Shown: positions 34,654 to 42,232 of the stretch, one piece after another | Layout: each line of letters opens with the position of its first letter | How positions within the stretch are numbered: position 1 is the stretch's first letter | Assembly: GCF_014699035.1 (NCBI RefSeq) | Contig: NZ_JACXAA010000004.1 | Coordinates: 62,001-126,000, forward strand | Direction: 5' to 3' | DNA length: 64,000 bases | DNA from: Spirosoma validum | GTDB taxonomy: Bacteria > Bacteroidota > Bacteroidia > Cytophagales > Spirosomataceae | The notes under the pieces: model-generated | The model's database searches: none | Told to the model about the DNA's origin: nothing | Seen by the model: only the letters and a program-made list of their open reading frames with translations | Translations under genes and position numbers: made by a program

Positions 34654-34842
34654 TTATTGCGTTGCCCTACTAACGATCCGCCAAACCGTTGCCCGGCTCC
34701 CAATTTTAAATTTTCGCATGACTTCCTGTTCGCAAGCCGTTTTCTTGGCTCCGGTAGCAAGGAGCTTGGAATAGGTGGAGGCTACTTTGCTCCACCGTTT
34801 TTCCTGCTTTTTTTGATGAAGTGTTTTTATAAGTATCATCAT
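34654..34842 (-). CDS. Small basic HTH-like protein
   Basis: The protein has 62 residues, highly basic. ACEQEVMRKFKIGSRATVWRIVSRA resembles a helix-turn-helix; the protein at 54468-54722 has a comparable ending. The ATG overlaps the stop of the chaperone extension (TAATG), so it is coupled to the tail-chaperone operon. It occupies the place where the tape measure gene would normally begin. It could regulate the operon or be part of the inserted cargo. Confidence 0.6.
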   Translation of the reverse strand: MMILIKTLHQKKQEKRWSKVASTYSKLLATGAKKTACEQEVMRKFKIGSRATVWRIVSRATQ

Positions 34843-35225
34843 TACGTCTGGTTGTCAAACATCGCGTTAAGCTCATCGGCAATGCCCTGCGCATTTTCAG
34901 CCGTAAGCGGTCGTACTTTGTCTTTTTCTCCTGTTTTGCCGGTCTTGTGCCTGGGTGCATCAATCATCATGCGCTCGACAATCTGCCAGGGTATGCGCCA
35001 CATTAGATAGTGGTAGCTCCAGCCGAAGTGCGCACAGATCGATCCCAGCGACCCGTACGGGCTTTTTAATCCGCCGGCGTTTCCTCCGGTTTCTCCATCA
35101 GCGCCGGAGCCGTCACCCTCTTCTGAATCGAGAGGTATCTGATAGAGTCGAGAAAATTTGGGATGCCCGATAACGGAATGATCAGACCCGCAAGCTGCTG
35201 GGTCTTTTTCGAGTCGATCCGCCAC
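34842..35225 (-). CDS. Tail assembly chaperone, frameshift extension (T-like part)
   Basis: This frame lies -1 relative to 35066-35566 and overlaps it by 160 bp. Its downstream part (CAHFGWSYHYLMWRIPWQ, then MMIDAPRHK) has the character of the T-domain of siphovirus gpG/gpGT chaperones. The first residues of the open frame are not expected to be made on their own. Translation through the slippery site would give G residues 1-138 plus about 103 residues from here, about 241 in all. The next gene starts at its stop codon. Confidence 0.75.
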   Translation of the reverse strand: MADRLEKDPAACGSDHSVIGHPKFSRLYQIPLDSEEGDGSGADGETGGNAGGLKSPYGSLGSICAHFGWSYHYLMWRIPWQIVERMMIDAPRHKTGKTGEKDKVRPLTAENAQGIADELNAMFDNQT

Positions 35226-35566
35226 AGGAAGTAATGCGTCAACAACCCCGTCAGAAGCTTAATCTTCCAATAGTCCCGAAGCACCGCAATGGCGACGATT
35301 TTGGCAAAGCGCCGATTATTGTGCGCCACTACGCGCCGGGCTTCGTTCATGCCGCCTGCTAGCAACGCCCCTTCTGAAAAATCCATATCGATGCATTCCC
35401 GGTCGATATAAATCTGCGTTCCCCGGTAGGGCGCCTTGATGGTGAAAGACCGGTTGGGCCAAATGTGTCGCAGTACACTCTTGCCGGGCACGGTGAACTC
35501 GACGCCCCGTTCTACCAGTGTGTCAAGTTCAATGCGTTCCGCAATTATCTTTTCGGCTTCTTCCAT
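35066..35566 (-). CDS. Tail assembly chaperone (G-like)
   Basis: The protein has 166 residues. The N-terminal region (LVERGVEFTVPGKSVL, then FTIKAPYRGTQIYIDRECI) and the helical middle (VIAIAVL-type segment near 90, THYFLWRI near 113) match the general build of siphovirus G-type chaperones. These bind the tape measure during tail assembly. It lies downstream of the tail tube gene, but with two signal-peptide proteins inserted between. The 3' part carries the -1 slippery heptamer at 35153-35159. Confidence 0.75.
   Translation of the reverse strand: MEEAEKIIAERIELDTLVERGVEFTVPGKSVLRHIWPNRSFTIKAPYRGTQIYIDRECIDMDFSEGALLAGGMNEARRVVAHNNRRFAKIVAIAVLRDYWKIKLLTGLLTHYFLWRIDSKKTQQLAGLIIPLSGIPNFLDSIRYLSIQKRVTAPALMEKPEETPAD
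35153..35159 (-). promoter_or_regulatory. Probable -1 ribosomal frameshift site
   Basis: The minus strand reads A AAT TTT in the zero frame of the G-like gene, a perfect X XXY YYZ heptamer. After slippage the reading continues in the frame of 34842-35225. It lies in the overlap of the two frames and in the gene where tail-chaperone frameshifting is known in other siphoviruses. Confidence 0.75.
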
Positions 35567-35567
35567 A

Positions 35568-36698
35568 CTAATTCGTCGTTACGGATTTCCAGACGGTCCC
35601 GTTGTAGTAGTCCAGCGTGTGCGTTGTGAGGTTATACACCTGTATGCCCTCCGCTGGCGAGGCAATAGCGTCGCGCTGGGTTGTGGTCATCCGGGGAGCC
35701 ATTATTGCTCCCTTGGTGGTGGAGTTGACCGAGAAGACCGACGAGGGTACCAGGGTGGTCGAGTTAACCAGGATTTCACCGGTGGCCGACACTACCCACA
35801 GTAGCGCCCCTGTCCAGCCCGAACCCGCAGGTAATGCAGATCCCACGGCCATGTTCCCGGAGTTGTCAATTTTCCACTGGGCGTAACTGCCCATATTTGA
35901 ACTGGTTGATCCTGCGGCCCCACTCGCGTCAAGCCGCATGTTGATTTCGTTATCGCGAAAATTCAAAACTGACGCGTACCCTAATGCCCGTCGGGTAAAC
36001 GTGCCTGAGTTTGTGTACACATTGCTGCCAATAAACGTATTGGCGGCCCCATACCCCTGCACTTCCAGGCTACCGATTTTCCATTGGGAGTTGGTCGTGT
36101 TGTAGGACAATGCGTTAAAACTTGTTCCAGAAAAAGTGCCGGAAAAGGTACCCGCAAACGTACCCGCGGTCGCACTTTGCAGAGCCGCCGATCCCAGCCC
36201 TAAACTCGTTCGGGCGGCTGAAGCATCGGTCAGGTCAGATAAGTTGTTAGCGGCAATCAAACGCGCTGCGAGTGCACTGGCCACTGCGGCCGAATTACTT
36301 TGGTAGGTCGTAATGGCCAGCGCGCCGAGGTTGTCCCGCGCTGTCGCGGCTGTTACGTCCGATAAGTTATTAGCCGGATTTAGGGGCGTATACCCCAGTG
36401 CATTTTGCTTGCCGTTCCACGTGGTTTTTTCGGTATCCGTCGAAAACCGGTAGGTCGATGATTGGCTGATGTTGGCGGGGTTGGTGAAGTCCAGATTGGG
36501 CAGGTTGCTTAGTCCCACATCCCCCTTTACCAGTCCGGTAGGCGAGTTGATAACCGGTGCTTGCAGGGTTTTATTGGTCAGCGTGGTCGAACTGGTTGGC
36601 GTAACACTACCACTGCTAACTCCACCACCGACGCGCTTTTGGGCCTGTGCTGCCAGGCTAAGCAGCATACACAGTATGAAAAAAAGATACGTTTTCAT
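35568..36698 (-). CDS. Fibre-like protein with Sec signal peptide
   Basis: The protein has 376 residues. The signal peptide ends at SLAAQAQ. Long stretches with tail-fibre character follow (TLTNKTLQAPVINSPTG, then NALGYTPLNPANNLSDV repeated as AANNLSDLTDASAARTSLG). The C-terminus IMAPRMTTTQR, then GIQVYNLTTHTLDYYNG, matches the head-type motif of 5063-5716. It is unusual for a virion fibre to carry a Sec signal. It may instead be a secreted adhesin, or the signal may be used before assembly at the periplasm. It lies 1 bp from the chaperone gene. Confidence 0.75.
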   Translation of the reverse strand: MKTYLFFILCMLLSLAAQAQKRVGGGVSSGSVTPTSSTTLTNKTLQAPVINSPTGLVKGDVGLSNLPNLDFTNPANISQSSTYRFSTDTEKTTWNGKQNALGYTPLNPANNLSDVTAATARDNLGALAITTYQSNSAAVASALAARLIAANNLSDLTDASAARTSLGLGSAALQSATAGTFAGTFSGTFSGTSFNALSYNTTNSQWKIGSLEVQGYGAANTFIGSNVYTNSGTFTRRALGYASVLNFRDNEINMRLDASGAAGSTSSNMGSYAQWKIDNSGNMAVGSALPAGSGWTGALLWVVSATGEILVNSTTLVPSSVFSVNSTTKGAIMAPRMTTTQRDAIASPAEGIQVYNLTTHTLDYYNGTVWKSVTTN

Positions 36699-36700
36699 GC

Positions 36701-37315
36701 TTATTGGGTTGGCGTTTTCCAGACGACTACGGTCGTACCAGTTGCGTTGATGGAGAGTGCCGCGAACGGGCTGTACTTGTTGGACGTACGGTCGTAGTTG
36801 GCTACGTACTCGTACTGCTCTTTGGCTTCCAGATTGGTCGTCACGCCAGCATAGGTCACCGTGGCAGTTGTCGATCCAATATTTTGAATCAGCATATACA
36901 GCGTCCCCGTGGTACTGATTGTGCCCGCATTCGTAGTATAGCTGGTAGCGACGGGCGGGCCAGATCCGAACGTAGCCGGTGTAAAGCTTCCGCCACCTCC
37001 TCCGCCACCGCCCCCGGAAAAGGTAGGCCAGGTTGCTTTGAAAGCCGTGAATGCCGCATCGGCGGTAACGCCCCAGGCCGATCCGGATGAGGAAAGAAAC
37101 TGAGCAGGCGTTAGAAAGAAGATACGCGTACCCCGCCAGTCCATCAGGATTTTACCCGACTCGACGCCGAACAGCACTTCCGATGACGGGTAGCCGTAAG
37201 CCCCGGTACCGTCTGATTTCGCTACGATGATTTTATCACCCGCCTGGTAGACCTGGTTTTGAGCCTGCGCTGCCAGACTAAGCAGGATGCAGGCGAATCC
37301 AATTAGTTTTTTCAT
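36701..37315 (-). CDS. Secreted protein with Gly-rich hinge
   Basis: The protein has about 204 residues from the ATG at 37315; the longer frame begins with TTG. The signal peptide ends in SLAAQAQ exactly as in the downstream neighbour, so the two probably share a duplicated leader. An N-terminal domain of about 110 residues is followed by a run of nine glycines and a beta-rich domain (YTTNAGTISTTGTLYMLIQN). The stop is 2 bp from the next gene. The function is unknown; the pairing with a fibre-like protein suggests a joint surface structure. Confidence 0.7.
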   Translation of the reverse strand: MKKLIGFACILLSLAAQAQNQVYQAGDKIIVAKSDGTGAYGYPSSEVLFGVESGKILMDWRGTRIFFLTPAQFLSSSGSAWGVTADAAFTAFKATWPTFSGGGGGGGGGSFTPATFGSGPPVATSYTTNAGTISTTGTLYMLIQNIGSTTATVTYAGVTTNLEAKEQYEYVANYDRTSNKYSPFAALSINATGTTVVVWKTPTQ

Positions 37316-37389
37316 GTCGATAGCTAGCAAAACAGGCGCTATCGTCCAGCACGATTAGCCAGATGCGACGCGCCTGTTTGTGATTGGGA

Positions 37390-37893
37390 TTAGGTCGGAT
37401 TCGTAACTTTGAGCGCTTTTGTACCCGCTTTGGTTGGCGTTAGGATGCTGATCGTTACCTCGACACCCCACGAGTCGGTCGTACCGAATTTACCGTTCAT
37501 TTTGGCCGTTACCTGGGCGCGGGGAATCAGGAACTGAAGGCCAACGCGCGGTACGATTTTGACGGTTTTTTCGATGCTCTGGTAGCCATCGGGCAGTTCC
37601 CAACTAGCCGGAGGTCCAGCCGTTACGCTTCCACCAAATACCAGGGCCAACGCATTAACATCGGGCTGAGCAAAGGTGAATTTGAAACTGATGGCCCCGT
37701 TCACGACCGATACGTAATAGGGCGAGTCGGATTCTTCTTCACGAAGCTCGGTACGTGTTGGGTCATCCTGCGTCATTTCGGCCGAGTCCTTTTTGGTACT
37801 CTCGACCGCCGTGAAAACAGTGCCCGCCCCGCCATCACCGGCAATTGGGGCAAAGGAAATGGTTGTGATCCCAAGGGTTACGACTTTTGCCAT
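37390..37893 (-). CDS. Major tail tube protein
   Basis: The protein has 167 residues. Its size, beta-rich profile (AISFKFTFAQPDVNALALVF, then WGVEVTISILTPTKAGT) and place after connector genes fit a siphovirus tail tube protein. It should polymerise into hexameric rings around the tape measure. Spacing of 12 bp from the tail terminator-like gene keeps it in the operon. Confidence 0.75.
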   Translation of the reverse strand: MAKVVTLGITTISFAPIAGDGGAGTVFTAVESTKKDSAEMTQDDPTRTELREEESDSPYYVSVVNGAISFKFTFAQPDVNALALVFGGSVTAGPPASWELPDGYQSIEKTVKIVPRVGLQFLIPRAQVTAKMNGKFGTTDSWGVEVTISILTPTKAGTKALKVTNPT

Positions 37894-37905
37894 TGGATGA
37901 TTTTG

Positions 37906-38316
37906 TTAGGATGGAAAAAACATGAAGTCAATCCGCAGATTGACGTAGTGATACTTGATATCAGGCAAGGCAACTGGATTGCCGATGGTCACCAGTTCGA
38001 ACTTGTAACTATCTGTATAGCGATCTTTCAGGATTGGCAAGGCCAGATCGGTCAGCAGTTTCAACCGGGCGTAATTAGCAACAGTCTGATCTTTACCTTT
38101 CAGTTTAACCCCGATATCGGGCACGTATAGATTGGCATTGGCCGTTCCGTACTGAAACTCGTTACCCGTCAGTGATAGCGGATTGATGACAACATCCTCC
38201 TTGGTTGAATTGTCCGGTCGATCCCCCTTGTAGACATCCCCCGTAATAGCGGCTTTCAGCGTGGTTCCCTGAAGCTGCTGATACAGGATGTTGGCCATAT
38301 CGTCGGGTGATTTCAT
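37906..38316 (-). CDS. Tail terminator-like protein
   Basis: The protein has 136 residues. The position between a gp10-like connector and the tail tube, and the fold-type pattern (ANILYQQLQGTTLKAAITGD, then YHYVNLRIDFMF), fit a tail terminator or completion protein. It overlaps its upstream neighbour by 4 bp. Family is not certain from sequence alone. Confidence 0.65.
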   Translation of the reverse strand: MKSPDDMANILYQQLQGTTLKAAITGDVYKGDRPDNSTKEDVVINPLSLTGNEFQYGTANANLYVPDIGVKLKGKDQTVANYARLKLLTDLALPILKDRYTDSYKFELVTIGNPVALPDIKYHYVNLRIDFMFFPS

Positions 38317-38822
38317 CGAACGTTTGCTACTTGCTGACTGAGTTGTTGCATCAATCGGGGTACAATGATTTTAGCCAGATTCTCGGCGCTGCTCAGTACG
38401 TCCAATCCCATCGCTTCGACGTGACCAGCGTAATTCATACCGGCCACAACCACCAGGGTCAAATAGCCCGGATACTCAGCGGCTATCTTTTTGGCGAACT
38501 CGCGTCCGGTGGTTACCCCGTCCTGACTGCCTTTCGTGGTACGGACCCGACCGTTTTCGGATTTGGTGCGAACGGCCGCTGAGCGCGAAAACTCCGACTT
38601 GATGATGCGCCCCCGTTTCAGAATAATGTAGCCAATCGAATTTCTCAGATTGCCCGTCTGATCCCGGTACGTATCGTTGGTTCTGGCGTGACCGACTAGT
38701 TCTTCCCCCGCGTACTGAAGCTGCCGAATCATCAGCGCTTCAATCTCTACGGCTGCGCGCTTCATTCGCTCACGAACGAGCGCTTTGGGGTTGAACCGAG
38801 CCTTTAAACCCATAGCTGACAA
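38313..38822 (-). CDS. HK97 gp10-like head-tail connector
   Basis: The protein has 169 residues. The run AAVEIEALMIRQLQYAGEEL, then TYRDQTGNLRNSIGYIIL and MNYAGHVEAMGLDVL, is typical of HK97 gp10-type connector proteins. It sits at the usual place between head closure and tail terminator genes and overlaps both. Confidence 0.8.
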   Translation of the reverse strand: MSAMGLKARFNPKALVRERMKRAAVEIEALMIRQLQYAGEELVGHARTNDTYRDQTGNLRNSIGYIILKRGRIIKSEFSRSAAVRTKSENGRVRTTKGSQDGVTTGREFAKKIAAEYPGYLTLVVVAGMNYAGHVEAMGLDVLSSAENLAKIIVPRLMQQLSQQVANVR

Positions 38823-39124
38823 CTAAGCTGACCCCGGTAGAACCGTAGCACCTGACCTTTCGCCCGAACCTGACTACCGTCCCGAACCTCGACCGGCGTT
38901 CCCGCTGCTATCTCCGGACACGACTTTGGGAGTACGATCTTATAGTCGTATACCTGCGTCGTTTGATCGTCCAGTCGCACCGTCGTACCCGCATCGTTGA
39001 CTAAATCCCGGCAAACCGACACCTTCGAGAACGTGCCAATCTGCGCGGTATAGTTGCCGTTGCTATCGGGCGTAGCGTCCGAAGCAATGACTGACGCGTA
39101 AAGGTCATAGGGATAGCGTCTCAT
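38804..39124 (-). CDS. Head closure-like protein
   Basis: The protein has 106 residues, mostly beta (TAQIGTFSKVSVCRDLVNDA, then TQVYDYKIVLPKSC and LRFYRGQLSCQLWV). It lies in the head-tail joining cluster directly after the adaptor-like gene, with a 1-bp gap. Assignment as stopper or closure protein is by position and size. Confidence 0.6.
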   Translation of the reverse strand: MRRYPYDLYASVIASDATPDSNGNYTAQIGTFSKVSVCRDLVNDAGTTVRLDDQTTQVYDYKIVLPKSCPEIAAGTPVEVRDGSQVRAKGQVLRFYRGQLSCQLWV

Positions 39125-39457
39125 TTACCAGCGGTTAGTAGCGTTTTGAATCGTTGGGCGACTACTTCCTGGCATATCCCATCCGTACTTGTTGGCTAGC
39201 TTTGCTAAGTATTGAACAATGCCGTTTTTTCGATCAAAGGAGATTGATAGCCCAGATTCGGATACGTCTGCTTTTGCTAGCACATCCGACACCAAATCAA
39301 ACAGCACAGAATCCCTATCCTTTGACTTACTGGATGTATACATCTGTGATCCGTCGACATTATTGTCCAGCAGTGCGCTTCGCAACGAAACGGGATCAAC
39401 ATCGATTGTTAAGTCATTGAGTTTGGCTTCTATGACTGTTTGAATGGTATCGGCCAT
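39125..39457 (-). CDS. Head-tail adaptor-like protein
   Basis: The protein has 110 residues, with a helical N-terminus (IQTVIEAKLNDLTIDVDP) and a beta-rich middle. It follows the major capsid gene, where adaptor proteins are encoded. No catalytic or binding motif is seen; assignment is positional. Confidence 0.55.
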   Translation of the reverse strand: MADTIQTVIEAKLNDLTIDVDPVSLRSALLDNNVDGSQMYTSSKSKDRDSVLFDLVSDVLAKADVSESGLSISFDRKNGIVQYLAKLANKYGWDMPGSSRPTIQNATNRW

Positions 39458-39473
39458 GTCTTAGTAAGGCGGA

Positions 39474-40571
39474 TTAGAGAACAGCCGTCAGGATGACGAT
39501 ACCGTCGATAGCGTCCAGCGAAGGCATGGCGTTCAACTCGACGTTGGTCCACTCAGAGAATGGATCATTTTCCTGCCACTTGCTGATCAGCGCTTTGTTG
39601 AACGTACCGTACGATACTTTCTCCACTTTCTGGATCTGCTCGATGGCCCAGGCGTTTTTGATCGTGCCCAGCTTACCCGCCGGAACGAAGCTGACGTTAT
39701 TGACATTGAAGGCATTGTAGGTCGTTATTACACCATCCTTTTCAATGCCGATCGCTTCGTCAACCAGTTCGATGATCGGGAAGCTCTGCGAAGTCAGATA
39801 CTCGTTGATTCGTTCCAGCGTCGTCACCGCCTGCGGACTGGCACCAGCGGCCTTGGGACCGTAGTAGAACGTGTTCATCGTATCCTTGACTTGGGCCGTC
39901 GCCTTCATTTTGTAAAACAGCTCATAGGTCATGAGCATTTTGGCAAAACGTCTGCCGATGCGTCGGTTGGTAACCACGATAGTTTCAATATCGTCCAGCG
40001 GTTTGGCCGAAGCAGCTGTAGCCCAAGTTGTCGTCGCATTCACCCGGTTGCTATCGGGCATGAGCAGATCAACCGACTGGTCATAAATTAGACCGTCCGG
40101 GTTGTTGGTCGTCGTCAGCGAGATTTTACCCGTCGATACGGCTTCCAGCGCCATGATGTCCAGGCGTTTGTGCGCAGAATTGCCCACGATCCGAACGTCG
40201 CCGAAGAGAAAGTCCATCAGCTGCTGCAGACGTGTATCGTTATCGATATTCGTCATGTTCTGCATCATCAGAAAATCGCGGTAGTTCGTTTCCGACATCC
40301 GCATTTTTTCTTTGATGGCAGGTAGCTCGCCCGTTACTTTTTCGACACCCTGACGCGAACGGACGGGGGACGAGGATTCGCGGTTGACGATCGAAGCGGC
40401 CGCTTCAATGCGCTGACGGCCGATGACCGATTCAAAGGTCAGCGTGTTTTGGGTCGTACCCATATCGAAATATTGGGTATACCAGAAGGGGTCAAATCGG
40501 CCCAGGCTTGTATCGATCACAATCTGTAGCCGCGACGCATACACCCCGAAAATAGAACTTAACTTACTCAT
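39474..40571 (-). CDS. Major capsid protein (capsid E-like)
   Basis: The protein has 365 residues. The N-terminal region with TFESVIGRQRIEAAASIVNR and an arginine/glutamate-rich extended arm, followed by a compact domain (VVTNRRIGRRFAKMLMTYEL) and a C-terminal NAMPSLDAIDGIVILTAVL, fits the E-type major capsid family with HK97 fold. It is flanked by a decoration-like gene and an adaptor-like gene, the standard order. Confidence 0.85.
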   Translation of the reverse strand: MSKLSSIFGVYASRLQIVIDTSLGRFDPFWYTQYFDMGTTQNTLTFESVIGRQRIEAAASIVNRESSSPVRSRQGVEKVTGELPAIKEKMRMSETNYRDFLMMQNMTNIDNDTRLQQLMDFLFGDVRIVGNSAHKRLDIMALEAVSTGKISLTTTNNPDGLIYDQSVDLLMPDSNRVNATTTWATAASAKPLDDIETIVVTNRRIGRRFAKMLMTYELFYKMKATAQVKDTMNTFYYGPKAAGASPQAVTTLERINEYLTSQSFPIIELVDEAIGIEKDGVITTYNAFNVNNVSFVPAGKLGTIKNAWAIEQIQKVEKVSYGTFNKALISKWQENDPFSEWTNVELNAMPSLDAIDGIVILTAVL

Positions 40572-40596
40572 TGTTTTGCCGAGTGTTTAGGGGTGA

Positions 40597-41187
40597 TTAA
40601 TACGATTGCGAGAAGATGATCAGGGGCAAGGCCGCCTTGATCTCATCCGAAACCGCTGGAATGCGACGTGCGTAGACCGTACCCCGCAGGATAACTGCCA
40701 GATCCGCATTGGGAACCACCGTAACGTCCGTATACAGCAATCCTTTCGGCTGCGTAATGAAGCTGGAGTTGCTGGCACCGGTCGTACCGGATTGAAACAA
40801 AGCGGCTCCGGTCGATAAGGCTGAACCCAGCGTCGTGCCAATGGTCAGCGTATCGAAGGCGGCATTGCTCGTGTTGATGGCCGTGATGGCATAGGCTTTC
40901 GAGCCTTTCGCAGCAGCCAGGAAGTCACCCACTTTGAATAGATGACCTTTCAGGACGGGGTAGTCCGTGGCCGTGTTGGTGACGTTGGCCTGCAACGTAG
41001 CGGCTTTGAGAACAACCGCCTTTCGGGTGAGCTCATCGTAGCCGATGACCGATCCGGCCGGTATGACCGAATCCGCAACCAGGTTGGTGGCGTCCAACAC
41101 AAAACCGCTCTGAGCGGTTTCCCAGAGTTTTTGCCAGATGGCGACCCCTCGATTAATAAGAGTTTTTTTAATACCAAATGCGCCCAT
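40597..41187 (-). CDS. Head decoration or head-fibre-like protein
   Basis: The protein has 196 residues. It has alternating Ala/Thr-rich beta strands (KAATLQANVTNTATDYPVLK, then FDTLTIGTTLGSALSTGAAL) and a compact C-terminus. Between scaffold and major capsid genes this is the usual spot for a decoration protein. The identification is by position and composition. Confidence 0.6.
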   Translation of the reverse strand: MGAFGIKKTLINRGVAIWQKLWETAQSGFVLDATNLVADSVIPAGSVIGYDELTRKAVVLKAATLQANVTNTATDYPVLKGHLFKVGDFLAAAKGSKAYAITAINTSNAAFDTLTIGTTLGSALSTGAALFQSGTTGASNSSFITQPKGLLYTDVTVVPNADLAVILRGTVYARRIPAVSDEIKAALPLIIFSQSY

Positions 41188-41220
41188 GAGGAATTTGGAT
41201 GAGGGTGAAACGAAAAATGA

Positions 41221-41883
41221 TTACTTAGCCGCGGTCTGCGTTGTGGCTGGTGCGTTGGCTTTCGCCCAGTTTTTAATCGCTTCGTCGGCTGCCTTTTCGG
41301 TCGGCGCGGAGGTCGACACGAAGGGCCTGGATTGATTGGCCAGACTGGTATCCGCTACGGATTGCTCCAGTACCCCTACGTCCGTTTTTTTCTCCGTCAC
41401 CCAGGTATTGAAGTCATCATCGTCTTTGAAAGTCAGACGATCGAAGTCTTTCAAGATGGAATTGCGTACGGGTTCTGAAACGTCTTTCAGGGCTGCTTCG
41501 ACAGCCTGCTTCCGAGTGGTCACCGTGTTTCCCGCTTTGATGGTCGATAGTTCTGTTGCCAACGTTTGAACCGTTGTGAGCAAACCTTTCGCCCAGTCGG
41601 GGGCATCACTTGGAGGAGTGGTTGGGACTGGTGCCGGTGTGGGTGCCGGTGCTGGATCAGGTGTCGGATTTTTCGCTTTGGCAACGGCTGACGTTACCAT
41701 GCGATTTGCTTCCCCCTGAAAGCTGGAAACCATTCCCTCTAAACCATCTACCGCTCCTGCAATTTGGCCTTCTTCCGTGATGCCAGCCTCCAAGCTGGAT
41801 GCCAGGGCCTCAAGAAATTTTTCCGAAAAACCTTTGTCCTTGTATTTCAGCTTTAGGGCTGCAAGAATCTGTGCTTTGAACAT
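41221..41883 (-). CDS. Capsid scaffold-like protein
   Basis: The protein has about 220 residues. A helical N-terminus (AQILAALKLKYKDKGFSEKF) is followed by a Pro/Ala/Thr linker (PDPAPAPTPAPVPTTPP) and a second helical acidic part. Low complexity, charge and position directly before decoration and capsid genes fit a scaffold. The frame extends to 41952, but a clear promoter lies in that extension, so the ATG at 41883 is preferred. Confidence 0.7.
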   Translation of the reverse strand: MFKAQILAALKLKYKDKGFSEKFLEALASSLEAGITEEGQIAGAVDGLEGMVSSFQGEANRMVTSAVAKAKNPTPDPAPAPTPAPVPTTPPSDAPDWAKGLLTTVQTLATELSTIKAGNTVTTRKQAVEAALKDVSEPVRNSILKDFDRLTFKDDDDFNTWVTEKKTDVGVLEQSVADTSLANQSRPFVSTSAPTEKAADEAIKNWAKANAPATTQTAAK

Positions 41884-41919
41884 GCGGGTATGCGTCGTTT
41901 GGGTTTTAAATATTGGCCG

Positions 41920-41948
41920 CAAATATATTGTCGTTTTGAGATTTACAA
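41920..41948 (-). promoter_or_regulatory. Promoter of the capsid-tail operon
   Basis: The minus strand has TTG at 41948-41946 and TATATTTG at 41927-41920, 18 bases apart. This is a good match to the Bacteroidota -33/-7 pair (TTG, TAnnTTTG). The expected start of transcription is near 41913, about 30 bp before the ATG at 41883. Confidence 0.75.
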
Positions 41949-42116
41949 GCATATTTGCATCACAATAAATAATTGATAATCAGATAGTTATGTCAAAATA
42001 TTGGCTTATTTCAGCTCTGCTTTTTTGTGAAGAAATAACGGCAACTTTTCGGCTGTTTTTTCGTGAGGATTTTCGGTAATTATTTGCTAACAGTCAGCGC
42101 ATTACAAGCGAAGCTT

Positions 42117-42200
42117 GAGACTGAAAACGAGGTAAGTTTTGAGGCAGAAATTGAGGTAAGTTTTGAAGCGGTTTTTGAGGCAAGAATTGAGGTAAAAAAC
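42117..42200. repeat. Seven 12-bp direct repeats in the divergent late control region
   Basis: Seven consecutive 12-base units have the pattern GAGG(T/C)A followed by an A/T-rich half (for example GAGGTAAGTTTT twice, GAGGCAGAAATT, GAAGCGGTTTTT). They lie between the leftward capsid promoter and the rightward gene at 42233, in a gap of about 350 bp (41884-42232) that otherwise holds only that promoter. The unit length equals that of the array at 20714-20761. Confidence 0.65.
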
Positions 42201-42232
42201 AAATCAAACATTTTTATTTAATCCCGTATGTG

